This document shows positions 36,700 through 46,160 of a DNA stretch of 64,000 nt, piece by piece (position 1 is the stretch's first letter; each line of letters opens with the position of its first letter). The DNA comes from an uncultured Psychrobacter sp. (GTDB lineage: Bacteria > Pseudomonadota > Gammaproteobacteria > Pseudomonadales > Moraxellaceae). The stretch lies in NCBI GenBank assembly GCA_947489525.1, contig CANLDW010000001.1:496001-560000 (forward strand), given 5' to 3'. The position numbers were made by a program, and so were the translations under genes. Below the pieces are notes generated by a model. It worked only from the letters and a program-made list of their open reading frames with translations. It had not been told where the DNA came from and ran no database searches.

Positions 36700-37542
36700 A
36701 TGATCATCAGTGCCACTCTTAAAACATCTAAAGCATCGTCTTTTTGTGCTAATACTACCGGCTATAGGCGATTAGGCGTTGCCGTGAGTATCGCGTCCGC
36801 TCTACTGGTAGTAAACCATGCAAACGCCGCCGCTGAGATTACCATCAATCAAAGCGCAACGGGCAGTACCACAGTCGTTGAGCAGTACGCCGATGGCAAA
36901 ACTGCTGTCATTACGTCCTCACCGAACAGTATCACTATGCAAGATAATAGACCTATATCAGTGACTGGAGCTGCAAGTAATACGCGTTATCTTCCCTCTC
37001 AAGGCACTGTGAGCGTCACCTCAATGCCAGTAAACACGCGCGGCACTACTCAAAGAGTCGATGTGATCGCCGTGCCAACAACGTTAGTGGCACCGACGCT
37101 AATCACTAACACGCCGCCAATAACAAGCCAAGTCATTACCTTAGATCGTTTGCAATTGACGCCTACTTTTAGCACCTCTGATATCGTTAGTGCCAATACT
37201 AAGGTAATGAAAATCTTAAAGGACAGTAGTGGTCGCGATATAGCAGTGCCAGCACACAGTATCAAATCCGGTGATATTATTGAGTATCATACCACTTACA
37301 CCAGTGCCCAGCCTGTGAGCGACGTTGACGCCACCGTAGCGTTTCCAAATGGCGTCAAACTGGTGTCTTTAAACAGTCCTCTGCCAACTATGGCAAGCGT
37401 AGACGGTGACCGCTATCAGGCGCTACCTCAAGCAACTGGCAATACAGCGCTACAAGACAACTATTCTGGTCTACGCTGGAATTTGGCCAATATCAATGCC
37501 AATATGCCTAAGACAGTTGTCATTCGTGCTCAGGTTGAGTAG
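36700..37542 (+). CDS. Exported protein with Thr/Ser-rich middle and DUF11-like tail, unknown
   Basis: A 280-residue protein. A long n-region precedes the hydrophobic stretch VAVSIASALLVVNHANA, a signal peptide ending at about residue 44. The middle (45-160) is Thr/Ser/Val-rich and low in aromatic residues. The last 110 residues (SIKSGDIIEYHTTYTSAQPVSDVDATVAFPNGV and WNLANINAN) resemble the DUF11-type beta-sandwich repeats found in surface proteins. No catalytic motif is seen. It could be periplasmic or surface-attached. Flanked by its own terminator. Confidence 0.6.
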   Translation: MIISATLKTSKASSFCANTTGYRRLGVAVSIASALLVVNHANAAAEITINQSATGSTTVVEQYADGKTAVITSSPNSITMQDNRPISVTGAASNTRYLPSQGTVSVTSMPVNTRGTTQRVDVIAVPTTLVAPTLITNTPPITSQVITLDRLQLTPTFSTSDIVSANTKVMKILKDSSGRDIAVPAHSIKSGDIIEYHTTYTSAQPVSDVDATVAFPNGVKLVSLNSPLPTMASVDGDRYQALPQATGNTALQDNYSGLRWNLANINANMPKTVVIRAQVE

Positions 37543-37580
37543 TTTGATGTCATCCGTCTTAATTTAAGTTTACGTCTTTA

Positions 37581-37613
37581 AAAGCTTTATTAAATTTTAA
37601 TAAGGCTTTTTTT
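37581..37613 (+). terminator. Terminator of the exported-protein gene
   Basis: AAGCTTTATTAAA pairs with TTTAATAAGGCTT (one G-T pair) with a tiny loop, followed by TTTTT. Confidence 0.85.
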
Positions 37614-37730
37614 ATGTCTAATAAGCGACAACCGTTGTCGTCCACCATCTACAGATTGCTAGTATTTACAAAGACTTACCTCTAATTTTGGTAAAATAGT
37701 TGCCTATTAACGGATTGGTAATTCCCACTT

Positions 37731-38999
37731 ATGGCAACGATCAATTACGACAGATTACAAGGTAAACTTAATATTTTAGCTGATGCGGCAAAGTATGATG
37801 TCTCATGCTCGTCATCAGCAGGAACCCGCAAAAACCAAGGCGGCGGACTCGGTAATGCCTCTGCCACCGGTATTTGTCATAGCTATACCGAAGATGGTCG
37901 CTGCGTTAGTCTTTTGAAGATATTATTGACTAACCACTGTATCTACGACTGCGCTTATTGTACGTCGCGCAAAAGTAATGACACACCGCGCGCTGCGTTC
38001 AGCGTCGAAGAAGTCGTCGATCTCACCATGCAATTTTATCGCCGTAATTATATCGAAGGGCTGTTTTTAAGCTCTGGTATTTTTAAGAGTGGCGACTATA
38101 CGATGGAGCGATTGGTTGAAGTCGCTAAGATCCTGCGCACCCGCGAGCGCTTCAACGGTTATATTCATCTCAAGACTATTCCGGGTGCTTCAAAAGAGCT
38201 GTTACTAGAAGCCGGTCTCTACGCCGATCGTCTTAGCGTCAATATCGAGATTCCGACTAAGTCAGGTCTTGCCTTGCTGGCGCCTGAGAAGTCACACGAT
38301 GAGCTAAAGTCACCAATGGAGACGGTAAAAACAGAGATCATTACCATTCGTGAGAGCCGTAAAACGCACAAAAAAGCCCCAAAATTTACGCCAGCGGGTC
38401 AAACCAGTCAGATGATCGTTGGTGCTAGCAACGAGACGGATCTACAAGTGATTCAGTTATCGAGCCACTTTTATAAAGAGTACGACCTCAAGCGGGTTTA
38501 TTACTCAGGTTATGTGCCAATGCTCTCTGACAGCCGCCTGCCAGCGATAGGTACACCTGTGCCTATGGTACGCGAAAACCGCCTGTATCAGGCCGATTGG
38601 CTGATGCGCTTTTATGGCTTTGGCGCGCACGAGATCGTTGAGCCAGAATCGCCATTTTTGGATTTGGACTGCGACCCCAAGCTCGCTTGGGCGATTCGTC
38701 ACCGCGAGCACTTCCCCGTCAACATTCAGACGGCAAGTTACGAGATGATCTTGCGTATTCCGGGGGTTGGGGTAAAGACGGCGAAGAAAATCGTCAAAGC
38801 CCGTAAGTTCAATCAGCTAACTTTGCAGCATCTCAAAAAGATGGGCGCGGCAGTCAACCGTGCCAAGTACTTTATTGCCACTACAGGCAAAAATGAGCAC
38901 CTATCGCATCTAACGCGCGTTAACTTTCGTCAGTATGTACTCGCGCAAACACAAACCAAGTTTAAAGATCAACGCAGTGGGCAATTGGCTTTATTTTAA
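37731..38999 (+). CDS. Putative DNA modification/repair radical SAM protein (TIGR03916 type)
   Basis: A 422-residue protein. The radical-SAM cluster motif CIYDCAYC (Cys70, Cys74, Cys77, C-x3-C-x2-C) follows an unusual Cys-bearing N-terminus (DVSCSSSAGTRK). The barrel includes GLFLSSGIF and HLKTIPGA. A C-terminal helix-hairpin-helix, LRIPGVGVKTAKKIVKARKF, indicates DNA binding. The family is predicted, not proven, to repair or modify DNA. The next gene starts 11 bp later and encodes the usual partner, so the two form an operon. Confidence 0.9.
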   Translation: MATINYDRLQGKLNILADAAKYDVSCSSSAGTRKNQGGGLGNASATGICHSYTEDGRCVSLLKILLTNHCIYDCAYCTSRKSNDTPRAAFSVEEVVDLTMQFYRRNYIEGLFLSSGIFKSGDYTMERLVEVAKILRTRERFNGYIHLKTIPGASKELLLEAGLYADRLSVNIEIPTKSGLALLAPEKSHDELKSPMETVKTEIITIRESRKTHKKAPKFTPAGQTSQMIVGASNETDLQVIQLSSHFYKEYDLKRVYYSGYVPMLSDSRLPAIGTPVPMVRENRLYQADWLMRFYGFGAHEIVEPESPFLDLDCDPKLAWAIRHREHFPVNIQTASYEMILRIPGVGVKTAKKIVKARKFNQLTLQHLKKMGAAVNRAKYFIATTGKNEHLSHLTRVNFRQYVLAQTQTKFKDQRSGQLALF

Positions 39000-39010
39000 A
39001 GGGAGCGATA

Positions 39011-39895
39011 GTGTCACAACTTGCTGAAAATCGGTCTGATGCTTTAGGTCAGCTTACGCCTAGTAACTCTATTGGAATCGTCCTTTATGAACCAAGCTTT
39101 GAGGGTTGGCTCAGTGCGGTGTACTATGTTTATGACAATCAGTTGCAAAATAATGACGCGCTGCAGCTGATAGCGCACGATCGCTATATTCCTTCGCTAA
39201 TCGCTGAAGCCTTCCCTGTTAGAGTTGATGATGACAATGCCGAGCGTGTACTCACTAAGCTAAACCAACGCTTTGGGCGCTCTGGTATGCGCCAATTGTT
39301 ATGGGGGTTTTTGTCTGAAAAGGATGATATTGGTACGACGCTATTTCAAATCGTGAAATATGCACTGGATTATCCTGAGCGCGATACGTTACAAGATTTA
39401 GGGAATCTCAACGTCTTGGAGCTGGCGCAAACAGTCAAATCCGTACACCGCGAAAAGCATCGTATGGAGGCCTTTGTGCGCTTTGAGCATACGACCGATG
39501 ATATTTATTTTGCGCGTATTGAACCTGACTTTAATGTACTGCCTATCATTGGCGAGCACTTTCGGCAACGTTATCAAGATCAGCACTGGGCCATTTATGA
39601 CCTCGTTCGCGGTTATGGTATCTATTATGATAAAAGCAAAAGTGCCCCTAATCGCCCCGCTGCCCTACAAACGATCACCGATGTTGATGATGCCGTACTA
39701 CGCAATCCTGCTAGCGTCCATAGCGCGGATGAACAGCGCTATCAAAGATTTTGGCAGGGCTACTTTACTAACGTCAATATCAGTGAGCGTAAAAACACCC
39801 GCTTGCATCGACAACATATGCCGCAGCGCTACTGGAAATACTTGAGCGAAAAACAAGTCCTACCTAATGCTGAGCACCTACAAAAGCGTCGTTAA
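39011..39895 (+). CDS. TIGR03915-type putative DNA metabolism protein (partner of the radical SAM gene)
   Basis: A 294-residue protein starting after GGGAGCG at a GTG or nearby codon. The opening GIVLYEPSFEGWLSAVYYVYD is the hallmark of this family, which in other bacteria lies beside, or is fused to, a uracil-DNA-glycosylase-like domain (DUF4130). Residues about 150-260 (RFEHTTDDIYFARIEPDFNVLPIIGEHF and YDLVRGYGIYYDK) match the DUF4130 part. No enzymatic residues are established for the family. Tightly linked (11 bp) to the radical SAM gene. Confidence 0.85.
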   Translation: MSQLAENRSDALGQLTPSNSIGIVLYEPSFEGWLSAVYYVYDNQLQNNDALQLIAHDRYIPSLIAEAFPVRVDDDNAERVLTKLNQRFGRSGMRQLLWGFLSEKDDIGTTLFQIVKYALDYPERDTLQDLGNLNVLELAQTVKSVHREKHRMEAFVRFEHTTDDIYFARIEPDFNVLPIIGEHFRQRYQDQHWAIYDLVRGYGIYYDKSKSAPNRPAALQTITDVDDAVLRNPASVHSADEQRYQRFWQGYFTNVNISERKNTRLHRQHMPQRYWKYLSEKQVLPNAEHLQKRR

Positions 39896-40004
39896 CCTCA
39901 AATAGTCACCAGTGTATCCACATCTTGGTAGTTGAGTTTTTAGTGTTTATATCCGACAATAGCAGCTTGTCATTCTTTACGCTTTACGGATATTCTTTGC
40001 TTTT

Positions 40005-40032
40005 ATGATAGTGATTCTATGATAGTGATGCG
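40005..40032 (+). repeat. Tandem repeat at the glycosyltransferase start codon, 14 bp x2
   Basis: ATGATAGTGATTCT (40005-40018) is followed by ATGATAGTGATGCG (40019-40032), 11 of 14 bases identical in register. The second copy contains the annotated start; the first ATG runs into TGA after four codons. Confidence 0.75.
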
Positions 40033-41371
40033 CCTACTCTCCTCCTTAAAACACGATGAATCCGAACGCGGTATTTTTCATCTTGGGCGCGCGCTGGTAA
40101 AAAACGGTCATACCTCCATCATTATCTCCAGTGCAGACAGTGATAATGATCTTGTTAAGCGTTTGGAGCGCGATGGCAACTTGTACCATCAGCTGCATAT
40201 GAACAAAAAATCGTGGATATCACTTTTGCAGATCGCACCTTTGCGTCATCTTATTGAAAAATATCAACCCGATGTTATTCATGTGCATTCGCGTACCCCG
40301 GCTTGGATACTGCATTTAGCGCTGCGCCGTATTAAGGTTAAACGCCTACCTAAACTGGTCTCAACCATGTATGGGTTTTATCCTATTAATAAATACTCAC
40401 AAGCGCTGCTTAATGTCGATACGGTTATTACCGTATCTGATAGTGTCACGGATTATCTTATTAAAGGACTGCGCCGCGCTGATATCGATACCAAAAACCC
40501 TAAAGTTATTAAGCGTATTTATCGCGGCGTTGATACGCGTCGTTACCCTTATCGGCATAACCCTTCCGTATATTGGCTACGTCACACTTTTGCTGAGTAT
40601 CCTGAGCTTGAACACAAAAAATGGCTGGTATTTCCAACCGTTATTGGCAGTGAGTATGGTCAAGAGTGGCTCATTGACATTTTAGGTAACCTACAAGAAG
40701 AGTTCCCGCTTATACATGCCATTATCATGGACGATGACTTTCGAGATGGCGATGTGGCGCATCAAGACTTTCGTCAACGCACCCATGCCTTAGGTTTAGC
40801 GGAGCGTATTACTTATGTCGGCAGTAAACGCAACGATATGCGTGAGTGGTTATCGGCGGCTAATATTGTCATGGCACTTGCCAATCAGCCTGAGTCTATC
40901 GGTATCAATGCCTTGCAAGCGATTCATCTGGGTACGCCTGTCATCGGTTGGGATCAAGCAGCGTTCAGTGAAATACTACGACCTTTATACCCGCAAGGGT
41001 TGGTCAAAGAGTACAGTGCGCGCGCACTTTGTAAAGCCGTTAAAAACCAGTTAGAGAGTGTCACACGCCCTGAGATGACAAATGAATTTACTATGCGTGA
41101 GATGATTGCAGAGACTATGAACGTCTACCAACAACACTATGATCAAACGCTTATGGAAGCACAAATGCTGACCGATATCGCTGCGGTGCAGCGAGGTAAA
41201 AAGCATCTTAAACCTACAAACCAAGCTTCAGAGAAGATAGATAAGCACTCCAATATACATCACGTTCACAAACGTAAAACCGATAGTGGTCTAGCTAACC
41301 CTGCTATTGTTCCGCTATCAAGAGATGTCATCAATAAACCTTTACCATCTGAGTCTATTGACAAACAATAG
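40019..41371 (+). CDS. Glycosyltransferase family 4-like protein
   Basis: A 450-residue GT-B glycosyltransferase. The N-terminal acceptor domain (RGIFHLGRALVKNGHTSIII, DVIHVHSRTPAW) is followed by a donor domain with KWLVFPTVIGSEYGQEWLI and the nucleotide-sugar region PESIGINALQAIHLGTPVIGW, the E-x7-E type site. The last 60 residues are a polar Lys/His-rich tail. It probably adds sugar to lipopolysaccharide or another surface glycan; no linked sugar gene is in the window. The ATG at 40019 lacks a clear ribosome site, and ATG 40028 is an alternative start. Confidence 0.82.
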   Translation: MIVMRLLSSLKHDESERGIFHLGRALVKNGHTSIIISSADSDNDLVKRLERDGNLYHQLHMNKKSWISLLQIAPLRHLIEKYQPDVIHVHSRTPAWILHLALRRIKVKRLPKLVSTMYGFYPINKYSQALLNVDTVITVSDSVTDYLIKGLRRADIDTKNPKVIKRIYRGVDTRRYPYRHNPSVYWLRHTFAEYPELEHKKWLVFPTVIGSEYGQEWLIDILGNLQEEFPLIHAIIMDDDFRDGDVAHQDFRQRTHALGLAERITYVGSKRNDMREWLSAANIVMALANQPESIGINALQAIHLGTPVIGWDQAAFSEILRPLYPQGLVKEYSARALCKAVKNQLESVTRPEMTNEFTMREMIAETMNVYQQHYDQTLMEAQMLTDIAAVQRGKKHLKPTNQASEKIDKHSNIHHVHKRKTDSGLANPAIVPLSRDVINKPLPSESIDKQ

Positions 41372-41606
41372 CTTTGGTAGCAGTTAGTAAGTAACTGGTA
41401 GTAGGCAAGATTCGTCTAGGCAAACAACCAGTCTATTCAACATATATCTGTTAATAGGTTTATTTTAATCGGTTATTTGCATATAAGAATCCGTATCGTA
41501 TGTTATATTATCAGCACGAGTACGTAGGCAATTTCTGCTTACCCTCTAGTTATCATTATAAATCCTATAACATAACTAAAAATGGAATTTAACCCAAGGA
41601 ACAATT

Positions 41607-42980
41607 ATGAGTGATTATCAAGTTACTAACCCCGCCACTGGCGAGATCGAGGCCACCTACCCTACCGCTACCGAACAAGACGTTCAACAAGCCATTGAAA
41701 AAGCAGAGAATGCCTATAAGGATTGGCGTCAGACTTCTTTTGCAGAGCGTAGCAAAATACTACATAAAGTCGCTGATATCTATGATGAGCGTCAAGACGA
41801 GCTGGCAGAGATTATCGCCAAAGAGATGGGTAAGCCAATTACCCAAGGTAAAGGTGAGCTGAGCTTAGTAGCGCAAATTTATCGTTATTATGCTGATAAT
41901 GCTGAACAGCAACTCGCGCCGAACAAGATCGATGTCGATAATGGTTCTGCTTTAGTAGAGAAGTTTCCTGTAGGCGTATTATTCGGTATCATGCCGTGGA
42001 ACTATCCGCACTATCAAGTAGCGCGCTTTTTTGCACCAAATGCGATGGCGGGTAACACTATTATCTTAAAGCACGCACCGCAGTGTCCGCAGACTGCTGA
42101 AGTTATCGCCGAGATGCTTACCGATGCTGGTCTCCCAGAAGGCGTCTACAACAACATCTATGCAACCAATGAGCAAGCTTCTACTATCATTCATGACAAG
42201 CGCGTCCAAGGTGTCTCTTTAACAGGCTCTGAGCGCGCGGGTGCAGCGGTCGCTAAAGAAGCTGGTAGCGCACTGAAAAAAGTCGTACTTGAGCTTGGTG
42301 GTTCAGATCCTTTCATCGTCGCTGAAGACGCTGATATTGAGCAAGCGGTCAAAAACGCAATTACAGGACGCTTTGGTAATACAGGACAAGCCTGTAACGC
42401 GGCCAAGCGTATGATCGTCGTTGAATCTGTCTATGATAAATTCGTGCAAGGCTTTACCGATGCTGTCAAAAATATCAGCCCTGCTGATCCAATGGACGCG
42501 CAAACCTTTATCGGTCCACTATCTTCCAAAAGTGCTGCAGTTAACCTACAAAAGCAGTTGGATAGCGCGGTACAAGCGGGCGCCACTGTCCTAGTTGAAG
42601 GCGGTATGGTCAAGGACAAGCCAGGTGCTTGGTTTGCTCCTGCGGTACTCGCTGACGTTGATGAGTCTATGGATGTCTACCGCGAAGAGCTGTTTGGCCC
42701 TGTAGCTGTGGTATACAAAGCCAAAGATATTGAAAACGCCATTAAGATTGCCAACGATGTGCCCTTTGGTTTAGGCGCTTCTATTCAGACGCAAGATAAC
42801 AACCTTGCCAATCAAATCGCAGAAAAACTAGAAGTCGGTATGGTCACTATCAACGCCCCTTCTGGTACTGAAGCTAATACGCCATTTGGCGGTGTTAAGC
42901 GCTCAGGCTTTGGCCGTGAGCTGGGCAACCTTGGTATCACTGAGTTCTTAAACTATAAGCTCATTCGTGATATGTCTTAA
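41607..42980 (+). CDS. Aldehyde dehydrogenase, succinate-semialdehyde type (Sad/YneI-like)
   Basis: A 457-residue enzyme, the short form characteristic of Sad/YneI. VVLELGGSDPF holds the catalytic Glu and NTGQACNAAKR the catalytic Cys; FGIMPWNYPHYQVARFF is the cofactor-site motif. YneI-type enzymes oxidise succinate semialdehyde with NAD; the clustered GabD-like gene at 46161 is a different subfamily, so the two are not redundant copies. AAGGA precedes the ATG. The 235-bp gap upstream shows nothing I can assign. Confidence 0.87.
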   Translation: MSDYQVTNPATGEIEATYPTATEQDVQQAIEKAENAYKDWRQTSFAERSKILHKVADIYDERQDELAEIIAKEMGKPITQGKGELSLVAQIYRYYADNAEQQLAPNKIDVDNGSALVEKFPVGVLFGIMPWNYPHYQVARFFAPNAMAGNTIILKHAPQCPQTAEVIAEMLTDAGLPEGVYNNIYATNEQASTIIHDKRVQGVSLTGSERAGAAVAKEAGSALKKVVLELGGSDPFIVAEDADIEQAVKNAITGRFGNTGQACNAAKRMIVVESVYDKFVQGFTDAVKNISPADPMDAQTFIGPLSSKSAAVNLQKQLDSAVQAGATVLVEGGMVKDKPGAWFAPAVLADVDESMDVYREELFGPVAVVYKAKDIENAIKIANDVPFGLGASIQTQDNNLANQIAEKLEVGMVTINAPSGTEANTPFGGVKRSGFGRELGNLGITEFLNYKLIRDMS

Positions 42981-43016
42981 TAATCCGTCCAACTCGTAGC
43001 ATAAGTTACGTCTAAC

Positions 43017-43047
43017 AAAAAGCCTAACATCTAGTGTTAGGCTTTTT
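43017..43047. terminator. Terminator of the 41607 aldehyde dehydrogenase gene, possibly shared with the permease gene
   Basis: AAAAAGCCTAACA and TGTTAGGCTTTTT form a 13-bp stem with loop TCTAG. A and T runs on both sides permit use in both directions between the convergent genes. Confidence 0.92.
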
Positions 43048-43050
43048 GTC

Positions 43051-43077
43051 GTTAGTGTTTAGTGTTTAGCGTTTAGG
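43051..43077 (-). repeat. Heptanucleotide tandem repeat over the permease stop codon
   Basis: GTTAGT, GTTTAGT, GTTTAGC and GTTTAGG run head to tail. The permease stop (43066-43068 on the complement) is inside the array. Confidence 0.75.
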
Positions 43078-44508
43078 AGGATTATCTGACAACCACTGCT
43101 GATTGATCACCTTAAGCTCACGCAGCTCTTCTGCCATTACTATCTTGCTCTTACCTGGGTTTTTGAACGACTCATAAGCAAAGAAGATAACTCCTAATAT
43201 TGTCCAGCCAATAAATATCGACCACTCGATACCACTGAGTGCGGATGGCATACCGGGTAGATACAACACAAACAACCCCAGACTCAAAACAATAGTGATA
43301 ACCCCGACGAGTTTACCAGCAGGAATTCTAAATGGGCGCACCATATCAGGCTCACGATAACGCAGTGCCAAAAATGACACCGCGACTAAGGTGTAAGCAA
43401 TCACAACCCCAAAGCCACCTGCGGTCACGATCCAGACCAGCATCTTGCGACCGAATAGCGGTGCTAAGGTCGCCAGACCACCAATTAATAAAATCGCATT
43501 AACTGGGGTATGATGCTTAGGATGCAACTTACTCAAGAACGCAGGCAGCATATGAGTTTTGGACATTGCATATAGTAGGCGACTGCCACCGATCAAAAAC
43601 GCATTCCAGCTCGACATGATACCGAGCACGCCACCGATCACGAGTAAAATACCCGCCCACTTACCCTGCCACGCGCTCTCCATCGCATCAGCGGTACCTA
43701 GCGTAGAGGTTTCTGCTATTACCATTGGTAACGTTACCCCTACGCTCCAGATCACAGCAATGTACCACGCCACTGCAACAATAAGCGCAACGATCAAGAA
43801 CTTACCGATACTGGGACGCTTTAAATCTATCTCCTCAGCTGCCTGCGGTATGACATCAAAACCGACAAACATAAAAGGTACCATCACGATCACCGCCATA
43901 ATACCGCCAACCCCACCGACAAATGCAGGTGATAACTGAGTATCTGTGGTCTCAGGATTAAACAATAGCGCTCCAATAAATAGAAGAACGCCAACGAGCA
44001 AAATACCAGCCACTGCTATTTTTTGAAACCAAGCACTAACTTCCATACCACGCGTATTGAGCCATGTCACCAAAATTGAGCCTGCCATGCCGACCCCTGC
44101 CCACGTCGCGTACACATCCCAGCCTGCCACATTCCACAAATAGCCTTGATTATAATTAGGAATCAGATACTCAACGACTGTGGGTAATGCAACCGCTTCA
44201 AAAGCGACGACGGATAGATATCCAAATAACATACTCCACGAACAGATAAACGACATATTAACGCCTAAGGCGCGATGCGTGTAAGTATGCTCACCGCCAG
44301 TTATTGGCATTGATGAGGTCAGCTCCGCGTAAGTCACGCCAATCATGACAACAGCAAGACCACCGATCAAAAACGCAGTAATAGCGCCCCAAGTCCCAGC
44401 CGAAACCACCCAGCCACTAGCTAAAACGACCCAGCCCCAGCCCACCATAGCGCCGAATGCTAAGGCAATAATATCAATAACACCTAACGACTTTTTCATT
44501 ACAGACAT
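43066..44508 (-). CDS. APC-family amino acid permease
   Basis: A 480-residue, twelve-helix inner-membrane transporter. The consensus start of APC permeases follows the ATG: LGVIDIIALAFGAMVGWGWVV, with the unwound helix 1 GxG-type loop. FMFVGFDVIPQAAEEIDL is the helix 6/7 signature. The ATG at 44508 is chosen because AAGGAG lies six bases upstream, whereas 44526 has none. It lies next to the aminotransferase and dehydrogenase of an omega-amino acid pathway, so uptake of GABA, 5-aminovalerate or a related amine is likely, but this is inferred from context. Confidence 0.86.
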   Translation of the reverse strand: MSVMKKSLGVIDIIALAFGAMVGWGWVVLASGWVVSAGTWGAITAFLIGGLAVVMIGVTYAELTSSMPITGGEHTYTHRALGVNMSFICSWSMLFGYLSVVAFEAVALPTVVEYLIPNYNQGYLWNVAGWDVYATWAGVGMAGSILVTWLNTRGMEVSAWFQKIAVAGILLVGVLLFIGALLFNPETTDTQLSPAFVGGVGGIMAVIVMVPFMFVGFDVIPQAAEEIDLKRPSIGKFLIVALIVAVAWYIAVIWSVGVTLPMVIAETSTLGTADAMESAWQGKWAGILLVIGGVLGIMSSWNAFLIGGSRLLYAMSKTHMLPAFLSKLHPKHHTPVNAILLIGGLATLAPLFGRKMLVWIVTAGGFGVVIAYTLVAVSFLALRYREPDMVRPFRIPAGKLVGVITIVLSLGLFVLYLPGMPSALSGIEWSIFIGWTILGVIFFAYESFKNPGKSKIVMAEELRELKVINQQWLSDNPPKR

Positions 44509-44707
44509 AATGCTCTCCTTGTCCATTATCTATAAAACGGTTTATAGCTTTATAGACACTGCGATAGTCCTTATCGCTTCTACTACTTTTGGGTACTCAC
44601 ATCACAAGTGACTGATTACCATAGGGTGTATGCATATCTTGCACTTACCAAAATCAACACAGATGTTTTGCGGTGACGTTTTGTTATCGATGTTCAGCAA
44701 GCCAAGT

Positions 44708-44744
44708 GATCAAGACAGGACAATCAAGATGAGACAGTCAAGAT
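44708..44744 (-). repeat. Degenerate 14-bp tandem repeat over the aminotransferase stop codon
   Basis: ATCAAGACAGGACA, ATCAAGATGAGACA and GTCAAGATG lie head to tail. The gabT/davT stop (44724-44726, complement) is inside the second unit. Confidence 0.65.
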
Positions 44745-46049
44745 GTTCTCTATAATATTTAGACCCTCTTGTAGTACGTCATCTTCAACGGTTAGAGGTA
44801 CCATCACGCGAATAGCATTGCCATACATACCGCACGAGGCAAGTAGTAAACCCTGTTCAAACGCTTTTTGTTTAAGATTGGCTGTCCCCGCAGCATCCGG
44901 TTTACCGTCACTATCGATCAAATCAAAAGCTAACATGGCGCCTTTATAACGGATATGGCCGATACTATTAAGGTTTAAACCTTTTAAAAACGCAGCAATC
45001 TTGTCACCGATCTGTTTACTTCGTGCAAGCAAGTTCTCCTCTTCAATGACTTCTATTACTGCTAAAGCGGCCACGCAAGCGAGCGGATTACCAGAATACG
45101 TACCACCCAAGCCGCCCACTTGCGGGGCATCCATGATATCAGCACGGCCGATGACAGCGGAGATAGGATAACCGCCTGCTAAGCTCTTCGCGCTAGTCAT
45201 TAGGTCAGGCTCAACGCCGAGTTGCTCGCCAGCAAATAGAGTCCCAGTTCTAGCAAAACCACACTGGACTTCATCAAAGATCAAGACAATGCCATGCTCA
45301 TCACAGATGGTACGTAGCGCCTTGGCAAACGAGGGTGTGACTTGGTGAAAACCGCCCTCACCTTGTACGGGCTCGATAATCATCGCCGCTACTTCACTTG
45401 GGTCGATATCCGCTTGGAAAATCATCTCGAGACTATGAAGAGCTTGCGCTTCGGTGACGTTTAGCTCTTCTGCTGGAAACAGCGCATGAAACACAGGACC
45501 TGGCATCGGGCCGAAGTTCTTCTTATAAGGCAATACCTTACCCGTCAGGCTCATGCACATCAGCGTACGACCGTGCCAGCCGCCAACGAAGGAGATAACA
45601 CCCGGGCGACCCGTTTTAGCGCGAGCAATCTTGATGGAATTTTCAACCGCTTCGGCACCTGTAGTCAAAAACAACGCTTTTTTAGTACCACTGATAGGTG
45701 CTTTTTCGCATAATTTTTCAGCCAGCTCAACATAGCATTCATAATTGATCATCTGTGCGGCGGTATGAGTGAACTTATCGACCTGTTCGTGTACACGCTG
45801 CGTAATTTTGGGATGGCTATGACCAGTATTAAGCACCGAGATGCCGCCGACAAAATCGATGTAGCGATTGCCTTCAACATCCCATACCTCGGAGTTTTTA
45901 GCTCTTGCAGCAAAAACAGGGAAAGCCACACCAAGCCCAGTCGGCAATACCGCTTTGCGGCGCGCCAATAAAGACTCATTGCTGCTGGTACTGTTACGTG
46001 TGTGGTTTTCAGCTTGTGCGTTGCTACGGTGTGCGGTGGTTGTTGTCAT
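44724..46049 (-). CDS. gabT: 4-aminobutyrate / 5-aminovalerate aminotransferase
   Basis: A 441-residue class III PLP aminotransferase. It contains the N-terminal YIDFVGGISVLNTGHSHP, TTGAEAVENSIKIARA, the cofactor Asp in LIFDEVQCGFARTG, and the Schiff-base lysine in TSAKSLAGGYP. The enzyme moves the omega-amino group to 2-oxoglutarate, giving succinate semialdehyde from GABA or glutarate semialdehyde from 5-aminovalerate. The ATG at 46049 has AAGGA seven bases upstream; an extra 18 codons upstream lack one. Because glutaryl-CoA dehydrogenase is encoded 4 kb away, a DavT role is at least as likely as GabT. Confidence 0.9.
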   Translation of the reverse strand: MTTTTAHRSNAQAENHTRNSTSSNESLLARRKAVLPTGLGVAFPVFAARAKNSEVWDVEGNRYIDFVGGISVLNTGHSHPKITQRVHEQVDKFTHTAAQMINYECYVELAEKLCEKAPISGTKKALFLTTGAEAVENSIKIARAKTGRPGVISFVGGWHGRTLMCMSLTGKVLPYKKNFGPMPGPVFHALFPAEELNVTEAQALHSLEMIFQADIDPSEVAAMIIEPVQGEGGFHQVTPSFAKALRTICDEHGIVLIFDEVQCGFARTGTLFAGEQLGVEPDLMTSAKSLAGGYPISAVIGRADIMDAPQVGGLGGTYSGNPLACVAALAVIEVIEEENLLARSKQIGDKIAAFLKGLNLNSIGHIRYKGAMLAFDLIDSDGKPDAAGTANLKQKAFEQGLLLASCGMYGNAIRVMVPLTVEDDVLQEGLNIIENILTVSS

Positions 46050-46160
46050 CAGAAGATCCTTTTCTTTAGTAGCGTTTTTAATTGATAACGATTTTATGGT
46101 CAATAACTTAGGTTTGACGGCTTAAATATTGAAAGACTTAGAAGTTCTAAGCATTAGGTA

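Noticed and set aside
44527-44723. Possible regulatory sites in the gap between the permease start and aminotransferase end.
   Set aside because: Apart from the tandem repeat at the stop codon I see no inverted repeat or promoter that stands out.
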